Notes: generated from the letters alone by a model not told the origin. Counted from the first letter of the stretch, positions 45,865 to 57,957 are shown. The stretch is 64,000 nt of DNA from Calamus simplicifolius (GCA_900491605.1 UESW01000071.1:53460-117459), one strand, 5' to 3'. Numbers and translations are program-made.

Positions 45865-48118
45865 TGTTGATGCCCGGTCACTTTGAGTCGGCCTCCTTGA
45901 GCGTCGACCGTTCCCCCATAGAAATATCAGAGCCCTTCCTTTGTCTTCAAAGCCTGCAAGAAGTCCCACGGCCGGGTATTCCGGCGGGGACCCTCCGACA
46001 CTCAAGTTAGTGCTCTGGGCAACAGCCGTGAACTTGAGAAAGCTCGAAAGAGAAAGAGAGATCCGCCCAGAATGAGTATGTTCCCCTCTTTTTGAGTTAC
46101 CTCTTACCTTCTTTATTCACCATTGTACTCTGTGTAGCTTGCTTGAGAAGTTTGAATCTTTGTCATCTAGTGGGAATGAGTCACGTGGGGCCTCATGATG
46201 GACCATGACTTTTTGGGCTCATTTAGTCTGAGTGGCTGAAGTGTCATGATGACTGAGTACTTTTGGTGGGTGAAATGTCAGGGCTGACATCTGTGAGGCC
46301 CAAATGCTACCACTTGTCAAGACTTTTATGATGAATGATAACTTTCGATAAGCTTACCTCTTAGTGGAATGTCAGAGCTTTAGGCGCCATCTCGTCAGAG
46401 ACAGATGACCACTTAATTATCTCATTAAAGTAAGTGGCCATAATTTATTAATCCAGAAGATGACGTGATGAACAGTCACTGTAGGGCCCACGCGTGTCCG
46501 AGCTGGATGCCACTAAGGAAGGGCCGCTAGGGACTTAGGTCCGGCGAGGCCGTTATCGACTGAGGTCGGGGCCGCCTAGGACTGCTCGGGAGCCGCCAAG
46601 GGCCTCTTGGGATCACTGTGGCCGTCGGGATTGTTCGGACCTATGCACGCATGAGGCCGGCTAGGATGCTCGTGGTAGGAAATAGGGGCCGCTTGGGACC
46701 GGTGTGGCCACCTGGGAACGCTTGGAGCCGCCGTCATAGGAGTGTCGGGGGCCGCCTAGGATTGCTCGGGAGCCGCCTAGCTGGGAGAAGCTTTCGGGAC
46801 CGCCTAAGATGAAGATGTCCCGAAGTTATTACGGAAGCACATTAACGTGCATGCATGGGGCCAAAAAGGGAGTCAATCGTGGCAACCATAAATGCACGTG
46901 GCCTTTATAAGACCATAAAAACCCCGGCACATAAATGCGATAGAGAGTCATCGTCGTGGTGGCATTTACAGTCTGAAACCAAAGCGCCTAGGATGACCGC
47001 CTAGAAAGGCCGCCTAGGATGGCCGTTGAGGAAGGCCGTTCAGGACTACCGCCTAGGATGGAAGGCCGCCTAGGATTGTTAAGGAGGGCCGTTGAGGAAG
47101 GCCGTGGAGGAAGAGGCCACTTAGGACTTCCTCCGCTGTCTCTTTCTCTTCGTGGTCCGTGACTTGACATTGAATGCTCTATTCTATTGAATGCCCTCTA
47201 ATAAATGCCTTGGAGCGAGGGCCTTTATAAGACCTATAAATGCCTCGGCACATAAATGCCGTTGAGAAGGCCATCGAGGAAGAGGCCGCTTAGAATTGTT
47301 GTGAGGAGGGGGCCGCTTAAGATGAAAGGCCGCCTAGAATTATTGTGAGGAGGGGGCCGCTCAAGATGAAAGGCCACCTAAGATTATTGTGAGGAGGGGG
47401 TCGCTTAAGATGAAAGGCCGTCTATAATTATTGTGAGGAGGGGGCCGCTCAAGATGAAAGGCCGCCTAAGATTATTGTGAGGAGGGGGCCGCTTAAGATG
47501 AAAGGCCGCCTATAATTATTGTGAGGAGGGGGCCGCTCAAGATGAAAGGCCGCCTAAGATTATTGTGAGAAGGGGGCCGCTTAAAATGAAAGGCCGCTTA
47601 GAATCATTGTGAGGAGGGGCCCGCTTAAGATGAAAGGTCGCCTAAGATTGTTAAGGAGGGCCGTTGAGGAATAGGCCGCAGGATTTCCTTTTGGTTCTGT
47701 ATCATTAAACGCTGCCCATTGATTTACCTATGGGACATTAATGATAAAAAAGCGGTCATATCACATAGCTATTTTTCCTACTTGTTCTCTCTCTTCATTA
47801 TGACGGACGCTTATTTCAACAGGCAGCAAAGCTGTGAATTAAATGCCCGCTGCGCCCTTGAAGAAAAACCCAATAGGCCAGCGAGATATTTTTCCTACTT
47901 GTTCTCTCTCTTCATTATGACGGACGCTTATTTCAACAGGCAGCAAAGCTGTGAATGGAATTAAATGCCCGCTGCGCCCTTGAAGAAAAACCCAATAGGC
48001 CAGCGAGGCCGCCTAGGAACTAAGCCGCTTAGGAAGACCGCCGAAGATGGCCGCCTAGAAAAATTATTTAAAAATTTCTATTTTTATTACCCATGGGCCT
48101 GTTAACTGGTCCTATCAC
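45865..48118 (-). repeat. 5' LTR of non-autonomous Tat-like element (right)
   Basis: 2,254 bp, with about eight 44-bp array units (47300-47650). A private tandem duplication of ~117 bp (about 47770-47886 and 47887-48006) is absent from the left LTR. These two differences account for the ~210-bp length gap between the LTRs. Confidence 0.92.
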
Positions 48119-48123
48119 TTTAG

Positions 48124-48563
48124 GTTCTAAACAAGATAGGTTCTAAAGATGATAACTTAAAAAAATATTGAGCTGGAGGCTTTGCCCACGTTGCTTTTTG
48201 GAAGGATTCAACAATTTCAACAAGTCTGATGGCATCTCACCAGGAGACTACAAAATACATTGTTGTTGCAATTGATAATTAAAATTTGACCATTAAACCT
48301 TGAAGACCCCACGAAAAAGGATCCAAACATGTGACCTCACTTGACAACGATTATTTGTTGACATTCGTCGTTGATACTCAGCATTTTTAGGCTGGATTTC
48401 TTTCCTAAAGCCATGATTAAGCGCCTTTGACTAAAATATTAATCTTTCATTGATTGCAATAATTATTCTATTTTTTAATATTGGCATCACTTATTTTCTT
48501 GACGATAAGTAACCATATATGATGACATTGTACCTAAGAATTTTTGTTTTTTTGTCCGTATAG
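48124..48563. other. Pseudogene 2 intron 1, right part
   Basis: Non-coding. 48270-48510 aligns by eye with 53210-53470 of the intact gene (ATCCAAACATGT.., GGCATCACTT.TTTTCT). No other feature. Confidence 0.65.
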
Positions 48564-49239
48564 ATAATGTATCAAACAATGAAAGAGAAGGTATATAATA
48601 CATTAGAGAAAGGTTATGTTAATGATGATTTAATCACTTCAAAGATCAAAAGCTTTTAAAAAATTGAAAGAAATTTACTTGTCATGATTATCCTTCAATA
48701 ATTTAGGTGTTTTTTTTATTTATTTTGCACCCACTATGTATAGAACTATTAATTATTAACTACACACTTTCATAAAATTACATACCATCAATTTGCTAAT
48801 AATTAATTTACATTGGCAAAAATTCATGTTGTTTTTTGAACTTTTCTTTTTTCCAAATATAGAAATTATATTTTCATTAGACACTAGGTTAGTAGTATTT
48901 TGCATATTTATACTTTCATGCAGAACAATTTAATATGGTAGATTTTAGAGAAAAAAAATTATCAAAAAATAAATAAAATTAATAAAAGATATGTATGATA
49001 GAGCAATAACTTGTTGAATATTACTACACGAGTTATCACTTACATTATGAAGGTTGGAGGTCTATATTTTGTTATTCAGAGCCGACGTTCTTGGGTGATG
49101 CACCAAAAACTTGAATGATGTCTTAAGCGAATGCAAGAGATGGTGCATAGGGCTATATGAAGTAGTGTTTTCAAAATACTATCCTCTCAACTTTGGGATC
49201 AGAAAGGCTTTCTTACCTATGGGCTTACAATTCACACAT

Positions 49240-49407
49240 GAAAAAGTCTTTGCGCACTGCGCATGGTGCAGGACGAGCTCGCCATGCGTGAGTGTGCCAA
49301 GAGTGTTCTTGTTCTTTTCGCACCGTATACGTGACCACGTGCGCGCGATCAATCACTGCGCGTGATATACATGTTCCTACATGCACGCAGTGTAGAAAAA
49401 GTTTTTC
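49240..49407. mobile_element. Foldback MITE inside pseudogene 2 exon 5
   Basis: A 168-bp insertion interrupts the exon where the intact gene reads without a break. Its ends are GAAAAAGTCTTTGCGCACTGCG and the approximate complement of CGCAGTGTAGAAAAAG. The terminal AAAAGTCTTTGCGCAC links it to the elements at 21974, 25119 and 25339. Confidence 0.7.
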
Positions 49408-50531
49408 TTTGTACATTATGCTTTTTGGGGACTTTGGTGCACTTCTATTACAATATATGCTTTTATTCCATAATTAACTCTTATTTATAAAAAGTGCTTG
49501 TTCGTAAAGGTATTTTCTTGTTTTTTCTATCTAATATCAATAGACATAATTGCACATGCAAACAAATAAAAGAAGAACCCAATAAAAAAATTAAACAAAT
49601 CAAATACTCTTTTGTCTTATTTTTGAAAAAATGAAATTATTTACAAAAAAAAATATTTTTTAAAAAGAAAAATCTATGTATGCATCTCCTTCTCATCATA
49701 GTGTGTGTAAGAATTCTTTTATTTATTTACAAACAAATGGACCTTTGCAAGTTTCGTCCCCGTAGATAGAGCTTTTCAATATAAAATTTCTGCAATTTTT
49801 GCATTCACAAATAAATCCAGCTTCTCAAGTAGTTTATGTGCCACCATCTAATATGCCAAAAATGGATCATAGTTTAAATTGTAGCAATCAAGTTTTCTAG
49901 TATCCAACATAGACCTGGCATGTGACCTGCAAGAGACTAGAGATTGGATATTTTCTTATTTTCCTGATAAATTGGTTTGGAGGAGAAGGATGAGATGAAT
50001 TACATTGCAGGTTTCTGAGTTGTGGGTCTACTTATATGCCTACCTCTTCTTAGTTGTCTACATTACATACCTTGTTGCTTTTCTTTTGGGCAAGAAAACA
50101 ATTCGTAGATGGTGGAACAATCAAAGGATGTGGATGACTAGATAACTCACATTGTTCCTCTTCGCTATCATCCAATTTGCATTCAATTAAGTTGGCATAT
50201 CCGCTTCCACTTTTAATGTGACCAACAAAGTCATGAAAGTTGAGTAAAGCATGCTATATGATAAGTGGATTTTTTATTTTGGTATAGCATCCCTGTACTT
50301 CATGCATTTGGTCACAACAACTATCTTAAATCTAAGTTCCTTCTTCATGGAGATACAAGGATCAAGGGGGTCTTTAATGAAATGTTCATGCAATTGTTCT
50401 TATCTGGATTTATTGCTACCAACTGCTAGCTTGTGTATGAGGTCATTTTTTGAGAAAAGATGAAGGAAAGATGCCAAAAAATGTCATATTAACCTCAATT
50501 ATGCTAGCTAGTTTTCCTTCACTTCATTGAA

Positions 50532-50949
50532 TTTACAAATGATAGTAACATGTTGATGTTAAAAATTAATTTTTTTAATGCAGTCGAAGTAAAGGTTAGA
50601 GATTATGCAAGGACTAGGGTGCAGACCACCCAGGTTAAAAACTTGCAGCTGGGTGTTCAAAAAAGACCAAGGATATTCTTAATAAAGACTCTTAAAAAGC
50701 TTAAGTCCATACGAGATTGAGAGTAATAATTTGAAAAGAGTTTTAGGAGGGCCGAGTTGTGCTTATGTTATGAGGTATATAGTTATATGAAGAATTCTCC
50801 TAATTTAATTTCTTTAATTAACGACAGATAGCCGAATATGCTTGAATTCTTGGATTAAGCGATTTTTTTAGTGGATTTTTTTCCTATACATACTTAACCG
50901 TCCTATCATTCTACGATGGATTGATTTTTTTATGCTACATCCAATTATG

Positions 50950-50980
<31 letters not shown>

Positions 50981-51125
50981 GTTAAAATAAATATAAAATG
51001 ATAAAATATCTTCTGTCACCTACTACATTAAAAAATAGTCAATTAAAATTTGAAAATCATCACGATGACAACTATTGTTATATATTATAATGGCTGCCAC
51101 TTCAAAGCCCTCTTTCCATCGCCCT
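50532..51125. other. Intergenic flank upstream of intact CSL gene
   Basis: AT-rich with a (TA)n run near 50958-50981. The last ~130 bp are probably proximal promoter, being partly conserved with the flanks of pseudogene 2 (20960-21092, 26750-26830). No gene. Confidence 0.55.
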
Positions 51126-51133
51126 TTTTATGG

Positions 51134-51142
51134 ATCTATAAG
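51134..51142 (+). promoter_or_regulatory. Putative TATA box of intact CSL gene
   Basis: TCTATAAGA lies about 80 bp before the ATG at 51216. The corresponding CTATAAAAA is kept at about 26818 in pseudogene 2. Assigned by motif and spacing only. Confidence 0.5.
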
Positions 51143-51215
51143 AAACCATTGAAGCCTGATCACTTCCCCTGAGTCCCTGACCTTGCAAAGCTCACCTCGT
51201 CGTTGCAAGGCCAAG

Positions 51216-54200
51216 ATGGCGACCCTCCCCAGCAATCCCAAAGCCCCCATACTCCACTCTCTCAGAGCAGACCCCATGGCTCCCTTCTACCGTGTCTACT
51301 CTCTTCTCTACTCCCTTGGCATCCTTGCCCTCCTCTACCACCACTTTTCCTCCTTCCTCGCCTCCCCCTCCTTCCTCTCTCCCTTCCTCCTCCTCGCCGA
51401 TCTTGTTCTTGCATTCATGTGGGCCACAGCCCAACCCTTTCAGTGGCGCCGGGTCCGCCGCCGAGAGTTCCCGGACCGCCTCATGGACACGGAAACTCGG
51501 AAGGACTTGCCGGCGCTAGACGTGTTTATATGCACTGCAGACCCAAACAAGGAGCCACCGATGGGCGTTGTAAGCACCGCGCTCTCCGTGATGGCTTTCG
51601 ACTATCCGCCCGACAAGCTATCGATCTATGTCTCCGATGATGGAGGCTCGGAGTTGACTCTTTTCGCGTTCATGGAGGCGGCTATATTCGCGAGGTACTG
51701 GTTACCTTTCTGCAAGGAGAACGAGCTTCAAAAGAGATCCCCTGAAGCCTACTTAAGCTCCTGTACGGATGGTGACTCTGATAAGATAAAGGTAATTAAG
51801 TTAAGCATCTCTCTTAATTTCTCAGCTTCTGCACTGCTTGTAATTGAAAATTCCTCGCTCTCTGGACACAATTATCTTACATATGACCTCGAGCCATGCT
51901 GCGGACAACCCAACAAACAACCTATTTGATTATGTGAAGAGTGAAGTCAATAAAGCTGAAGGGTCCGATCCAACTAAAGTTTCTTTCAAGGGTGCTGCGG
52001 TCCCCTCACGAAAGCAAGCCAATATTTTTATGACAAGCGTGGCACCTTGAGTCGAGTTACGTTTTCTTTTCGAAGTGATCATGTGAGGTCAATAAAGTTA
52101 CAGTCTTTCAATGGGGCTGCAGCCCCTCACGGAAGCAAGCCAATCTTTGGACAATCGTGGCACCTTCGGGTCGTTTTCTTTTCGAAGTAGATTGATGGAA
52201 CGAGAAAGAATGGCCCGTCCATCTCCGTCTCCATGATAGCAATTTTGTCAACATCTCCTATCCAACATTTTGAAAATATTTTGAAAATCAGACCGAATAA
52301 TGAATCGGCTAAACATTTGGATCATGGGTCAACTAATTCGATCAAATAAACTGATTTGATCAAATCGGATGATATTATAATTAATTTTTAATTTAATAAT
52401 ATAAAAATAATAAATAGCAATATCAATTCAAATAAAAAATTAAAAAATTAAAAAAAAACAATCCTAATTTCATTTATCAAACTAAAAGTCTAAAAACTGG
52501 ATTGGATCGGTTCGAAACCTGATCGGTTCAATGAACTTTTTTAATTTTTATCAAGTCATATAAAAGCCAACTTTAATAATAAAATTGGTTCAGACTGATA
52601 ATCAGTTCGATCGGCCGGGTTAGTCCGGTTTTCAAAACTATGCTCCTATCCTTGCATGGAACTAATGATCTCGATGCACATCATTGTCCAAAGATAAGGT
52701 TATGGATAGGCCTGGATTTTTTTTCTTTGCGTGATGCCAAACACAAGTAGTGTTTCTCTTTAAGGAAAAAGATCGAAGATAGGATCCTTCCCCACGGCAT
52801 TCATGGAAGTTAATGAGTAGTAACTTAATTTGAGATATTTCAATCTTTTCTTTTTATAATACGATATTTTTGTCATGCATTAGTGTTATAAGAATGGGTT
52901 CACGTCATGGTGGAATTTCATCATCATTCAAGTCTTTTTCATGCCCATCAACTTCTATACACTCAGATCGGCACTGATACCATTTGTAATGCCTTAAGTT
53001 CATCTACAATCCAATTAATTTCGTTAATATACCGAAACATATGAAAAACTCAAGAAAAAGTTAATTAGTAGCAAATAAATTTATGTTATAAGTATATAAT
53101 ATTTTCTTTTTTATTCAATGTATAACTAAATTTTGAATATTACATAAAGCCTTCAGCTCAACTTAGGCGCATGTGCTCTTACATTAGCATGTTTCAAAGC
53201 TAATTAAAATGAAGCTGACCACTTAACCTCTGAAGGCACCATGAAAATGTATCCAAACATGTCACGTGACGTAACATAAATAATAATTTGGTCACTGTAT
53301 TTGTTGGTATTTATCCTTAATTAATTCCATGATGGATTGCTTTCTTAAAGCTACGGATGAACTACTTTGATTAAAAAATTGAACTTTCACTGATTGAAGG
53401 GACCATTCTATTTTGGAATAGTGGCATCACTTGTTTTCTCAATGATAGATAACTGCATACCATGACATTATATTTATCAACTAAATATTTTTATTTTTTC
53501 TTCTCTTAGATGATGTATCAAGCAATGAAAGAGAAGGTGGAGAGTGCATTGGAGAAAGGTTATGTTAGCGATGATTTAATCACTTCCTCTGAAGAACGAA
53601 AGATTTTCAAGTCTTGGAAAAAATTTACTCGTCAAGATCACCCTTCAATAATTCAGGTTTTTTTTTCCTTTATTTTGCAATTGAGCAATGTGCAAGACCT
53701 ATTAACTACATATTATTAAGTAAAGATCAAATCATAATTTATGAACTTATTGCTAGCTACATGGAACTACTTTTATCAAATTACATACCATCAACTTAAT
53801 AATAATTAAACTACTTACACAAGGCATACATTCATGTTATTTTTTTTGTATTTTCTTTTTATCCAACATAGAAATCATCTTTTTCATTGGGCACTAGATC
53901 AGTTGCAATTTGCAAACTTGTACATTTCACACCAAAACAAGTAGTAATTAACAAACCATCTTCTTATAAAAAAGAAATAATAAACTAAATCTCAATATTT
54001 AATTAATTTTCAGGTAAATGGATGATAAAAATAGTGAATTTTCTGCAAAAGTTCTTTGCCAATACGATGCATCATATTAATAAACTATAGAGGATGGAAG
54101 GAAGTCGCAAGTCCGTCTATTATTCAATATTAATAAAGTTGTTTGGCGTGAAACAGGTTTTGTTGGAAAGCAGGACTGATCGGGATATCATGGGCAATGC

Positions 54201-56687
54201 ATTACCGAATCTCATCTACGTATCAAGAGAGAAAAGCGTAGCTTCTCCCCACCACTTCAAGGCCGGTGCTCTCAATACCCTGGTACGACTCTCCAAAACT
54301 TACCCTTCTCTTTTCCACAAAACATGAGTTTCTAATTAAACTCGCTTCATTTCCCTAATTTCCATTGATCTTATATTGTTTTCATTCCATTAAAAGCTCC
54401 GCGTGTCCAAAATCATGACCAATGCCCCAGTGGTCCTTACTTTGGACTGCGACATGTACTCCGATGACCCCCAGTCTCCCCTCCGAGCTCTGTGCTACTT
54501 TTTGGACCCGGCCCTGGTTTCCGAGCTAGCTTTCGTCCAATTTCCCCAGAAGTACCAGGGGCTCAGCAAGAATGATATCTACGGGGGGGAGCTGAAGCGC
54601 ATCTTTTATGTTGACGCGCCCGGGATGGATGGGTTCGGTGGACCCGGCTACATGGGCTCTAATTGTTTCCATTCGAGGCGAGCCTTGCACGGCATACGTC
54701 CCTCAAGCTTGTCCCCATTAGACTCGCACGGCTCGAGTAGTGAGACTTGGGCCCGTGGTTCGTTGCGTTTGGACCCGGTGATGGAACAGGCTTATGAGGT
54801 GGCTGGCTGCACCTACGAGTTTGGCACAAAATGGGGTTCGACGGTAAGTTAGAGGCATATTATTTTGCACGACTGTTTTTTGTGGCTAATATAAATTAAA
54901 ATTTCAGACATATAGTCGGCCAGTACTTGATCGTTTGAGTCAAGAGGTCTTATGTTGCCTTATGAACGTAAATACTTCTATTTTTTGGTAGTTAACCTAT
55001 TACGATAGCCGTAGTATAACTGCTACAATACAGTTTTGTCTTTTCAAACAAGATTTCTCCATCATAATGGTTTATAAATTATAACAGGTATTGTTTCATT
55101 CCTAATAAGTCTACCTTAAGATGTAATGGGGTAAATAACAAAAATTCATTTACTCCATTGTATTGGAAGACTAATGATTCCATATCAAAATTATATAGAA
55201 ATATTAATGGGAACGACAATTGGCATTCTACTTTTGTTTGTAGATTTATGTGGCATGACCTTATGGTAAATGTTATTGCAAATTTTTGCAGATTGGATTT
55301 CGATATGGATCACTTGTCGAGGATTTCTACACGGGCTATCACCTACGTTGTGAAGGTTGGAAGACCATATATTGTGATCCCGAGAGGCCAGCATTCTTGG
55401 GCGATGCTCCAAAGAACTTGAATGATGTCCTCGGTCAGTCGGAGAGATGGTGCATAGGGCTCCATGAGGTTGCCTTTTCAAAGTACTCTCCCCTCACCTT
55501 TGGGACCAGGAAGGCTTCCTTGCCTGTGGGCTTACATTTTGCATATTATGCTTTTTGGGGACTTTGGTGCATTCCTATCGTAATCTATGCTTTTCTTCCA
55601 CAATTAGCTCTTATCTACAAAAAGCGCTTGTTCCCAAAGGTATTCTCTTGTTTTCCCATCTAATATCGATAAGCATAGATACACATGCAAATAAACAAAA
55701 AGGAAAAGTCAATAAAAAAATAAATTAAAACATTGTTTTATTCTTTTATTGAAAATATGAAATTTTTTCACAGCTTAATTTTTTTAAAAAAAAAAATCTA
55801 TGTATGCGTTTCTTTCTCACTAGAGTATGTAGGAATTCTTCTATTTATTTATATAGAAACGGACCTTTTCAAGTTTAGTCCTTGTAGATAGAGCTTTTCA
55901 ATATAAAATTCATCTAATGTTTGCATTCAAAAATAAATCTAGCTTCTCAAGTTGCTCATGCGCCCAACATCTAATATGCCAAAAATGGATTAAGGTTTAA
56001 GTTGTAGCAGCTGAGTTGTCTAATATTAACATAGACTCAGCATGTGACCTACGAAAGACCAGAGCTTTAATATTTTCTGATCTTTCTTATCAATCTATTT
56101 GGAAGTGAAGGATGACATGATTTATTATACTGCAGGTTTCTAACTCGTGGTTCTATTTGTATGCCTACCTCTTCTTGGCTGCCAACATTATAGACATTGT
56201 TGATTTCCTCTTGGCCAAGGGAACAATTCATAGGTGGTGGAATGATCAAAGGATGTGGATGACTAGAAGTCTCACATCGTTCCTCTTCGCAACTATCCAA
56301 TTTGCACTCAATCAAGCCGGCATATCTACTTCGACTTTTAATGTGACCAGCAAAGTCATCGAAGTTGAGCAAAGCATGCGATATGATAAGGAAATTTTTG
56401 ATTTTGGTGTCGCATCCCCATACTTCATGGTTTTAGGTACAACAGCTATCGTAAATTTAAGTTCCTTCCTCATGGGGATTGCGAGAGTTATAAGGATCGA
56501 GGGGGTTTTCGAGGAAATGTTCGTGCAGTTATTCTTGTCTGGATTCATTGTTGCCAACTGCTGGCCTATCTATGAGGCCATGTTTCTGAGAAAAGATAGT
56601 GGGAAGATGCCAAGAAATGTTACATTAATCTCAATTATGCTGGCAGGTTTCCTTCATTTCATTGGATATTTCATGTTCTCAATTTGA
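51216..56687 (+). CDS. CSLG: Cellulose-synthase-like protein G-type, intact, 731 aa, six exons
   Basis: Exons are 51216-51791, 53510-53656, 54157-54282, 54397-54843, 55292-55639 and 56136-56687. All are multiples of three with GT/AG borders, so exons are phase 0. The start is the first ATG after the leader (MATLPSNPKAPIL). Two N-terminal membrane helices (about residues 25-45 and 55-75) precede a GT2 domain with DDGGS (141-145), DCD (300-302), VED (441-443) and QSERW (481-485). About six C-terminal helices follow. These are the D, DxD, D, QxxRW residues of processive beta-glycosyltransferases. Length fits the CSLG family (about 720-750). No RING finger is present, unlike CESA. Some CSLG/CSLM members transfer glucuronic acid to triterpenes at the ER; others are uncharacterised, so the substrate here is unknown. 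CSLJ/M membership cannot be excluded without a tree. Confidence 0.93.
51930..52195 (+). repeat. Intron 1 tandem duplication, ~125-bp unit
   Basis: Two diverged copies share AAGTCAATAAAG.., TCACGAAAGCAAGCCAAT and GTTTTCTTTTCGAAGT (51930-52070 and 52083-52195). Non-coding; both lie in intron 1 of the intact gene. Confidence 0.7.
52272..52643. mobile_element. MITE-like insertion in intron 1 of intact CSL gene
   Basis: About 370 bp, starting TTTTGAAAATCAGACCG and ending CGGTTTTCAAAACTAT, which are inverse complements with few mismatches. The interior is very AT-rich with repeated TCGGTTCGA/GATCGG motifs. Target duplication not resolved. Confidence 0.55.
52970..53144 (-). mobile_element. Truncated TRIM (one LTR plus primer site) in intron 1 of intact CSL gene
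   Basis: The minus-strand LTR 53144-52985 starts TGTAATATTC and ends GCATTACA. It is followed by ATGGTATCAGTGCC, close to the initiator-Met tRNA primer site. The second LTR is not seen. It is in the same family as 4129-4292 and 27015-27179. Confidence 0.75.
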
Positions 56688-57265
56688 GTCGATGTATGGT
56701 TTTAGTAAGAAGGCTAGATAGCAAATGATTATGGCTACATTGATATCCTATATAATAATGTTCAGTTTGCATTTAAGAGTTGCATTGTTGAGTGCACATT
56801 TTCAATATCAATCAACAATCAGCCTGAGATCCAAGTAGCTTCAATATACAATAAATAATAATAATAAATTTTAAAAATAATAATATGCTAATGGTCTATC
56901 CTTGACTCTCCATCTTGCTCTCTCAACTCTCTCATAAAACACTCCAAGCCCACATACACCCAATAAAACTATAACACTTGTCCTAAACTCTTTCTCTCTC
57001 TTCTAATTCTCTAATAGAGCAATGTTACACACGCTTTTATAGGAAAAGAATTTAAAGTGTCTTACACAGACTAAGATATAAGTTTTACACATATTAGAAA
57101 ATATATTTATATTGAGCTTATTATTCAATTACTAATTAAATGTAATAGACCCTCATTCACTCACTATGAAGTTTATAAAAATTAAAAATAGATATTTATT
57201 TTTAGAAAGTTCATAATAACTTTGAACACTCTGTCTCGTCGCAAACTTCATGTTTACAATGTCAA
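56688..57265. other. AT-rich 3' flank of intact CSL gene
   Basis: Counterpart of 1664-2245. It includes several AATAAT/AATAAA strings after 56750 that may act in polyadenylation. No gene. Confidence 0.6.
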
Positions 57266-57269
57266 GCTT

Positions 57270-57580
57270 ATCGCATAAAGCTTCAAACCATTGATCGTCA
57301 ATCATTTAATAAAAATATTTGCTAATTGATCATTTATAGAAACTAAAAGCAAATCAATTCCATTTGTAATCTTCTCTCTAGCAAAGTGATGATGACCGTC
57401 CTTGCACAAAATTCTTGATTTCTTGCAAACAAAATAGCACTTTTATTGTCATAGAAAGAAAATTAGTAAAATGATGTCTTGACCTAAATCTTGAAACAAC
57501 TTCATGAGCCAAATTGACTCCCATATTTCTATTGCACGTGCAAACACTTTGTCTCCTATATGAGAGCACTAATCTGATTT
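57270..57580 (-). pseudogene. Degenerate copia RNase H fragment, duplicate of 2250-2560
   Basis: Same remnant as in the left block, with a 1-nt difference near 57470 that changes the reading frame but not the motif content. Confidence 0.5.
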
Positions 57581-57957
57581 TTCAAAAATTAAAGCCAAGT
57601 CTTATTAAATTTTAAGTGCATAGCTACAGGAATATCCTAAGCTTTCTTTGCTTCATCTATATCTTAAATATATTAATAAGTATCTTCATCCACATTAATT
57701 GGAAGTAGATGTATAGCCTTTCCATCTTTAATTTTGCACTTTTTTCTTGCTTATGCATTATCAAGAGTCACCAATGGCATTATTGTATCTGTTCCATTCA
57801 TGAGTACTCATAAATCTTATCCAATCAAATAAGATTTAATGTGAGACTTTCAATAAGCATAATTGGTACTGTTAAAATTTTTAATCCTAATAAGAAAGTT
57901 GGTAGTAGCCTCAGCATAATGATTTATCAAAAAAGGAAAAAAAATAGAAGCTTGACT

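Larger units (their letters stand above)
28733..48118 (-). mobile_element. Non-autonomous Tat-like LTR element, 19.4 kb with a nested SIRE
   Basis: The left LTR (28733-41341, split by the SIRE element) and the right LTR (45865-48118) both start TGTTGAT[A/G]CCCGG and end CCTATCA. A perfect CTTTA duplication flanks the whole (28728-28732, 48119-48123). On the minus strand the primer site TTGGCGCGCCAGGAAGG adjoins the right LTR, and a purine tract GGAGTGTAGGGGGCATC adjoins the left one. Orientation is therefore minus. The 4.5-kb interior has only a gag-like vestige and two large tandem arrays; protease, RT and integrase are absent. It probably depended on a full Tat element with matching primer site. 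Without the SIRE insertion it would be about 8.8 kb. Confidence 0.9.
26748..50531 (+). pseudogene. CSLG-type pseudogene 2 (exons 1, 2, 5, 6 recognisable)
   Basis: The promoter and leader resemble those of the intact gene (CACTTCAAAGC.., CTATAAAAATCATTGAAACC). ATG at 26878 (MLTLPTNAKAKAPLL) opens exon 1, which is broken by a TRIM LTR; its tail survives at 27200-27310 (FMEAAMFARYWIPF). Intron 1 carries a hAT-like MITE and the 19.4-kb Tat-like element. Exon 2 is at 48564-48706 with stops. Exons 3 and 4 are missing. Exon 5 (49016-49509) is interrupted by a MITE at 49240. Exon 6 (50011-50531) contains several stops. Intron segments at 28440-28620 and 48270-48510 align by eye with intron 1 of the intact gene, showing that both ends belong to one gene. 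Confidence 0.88.
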
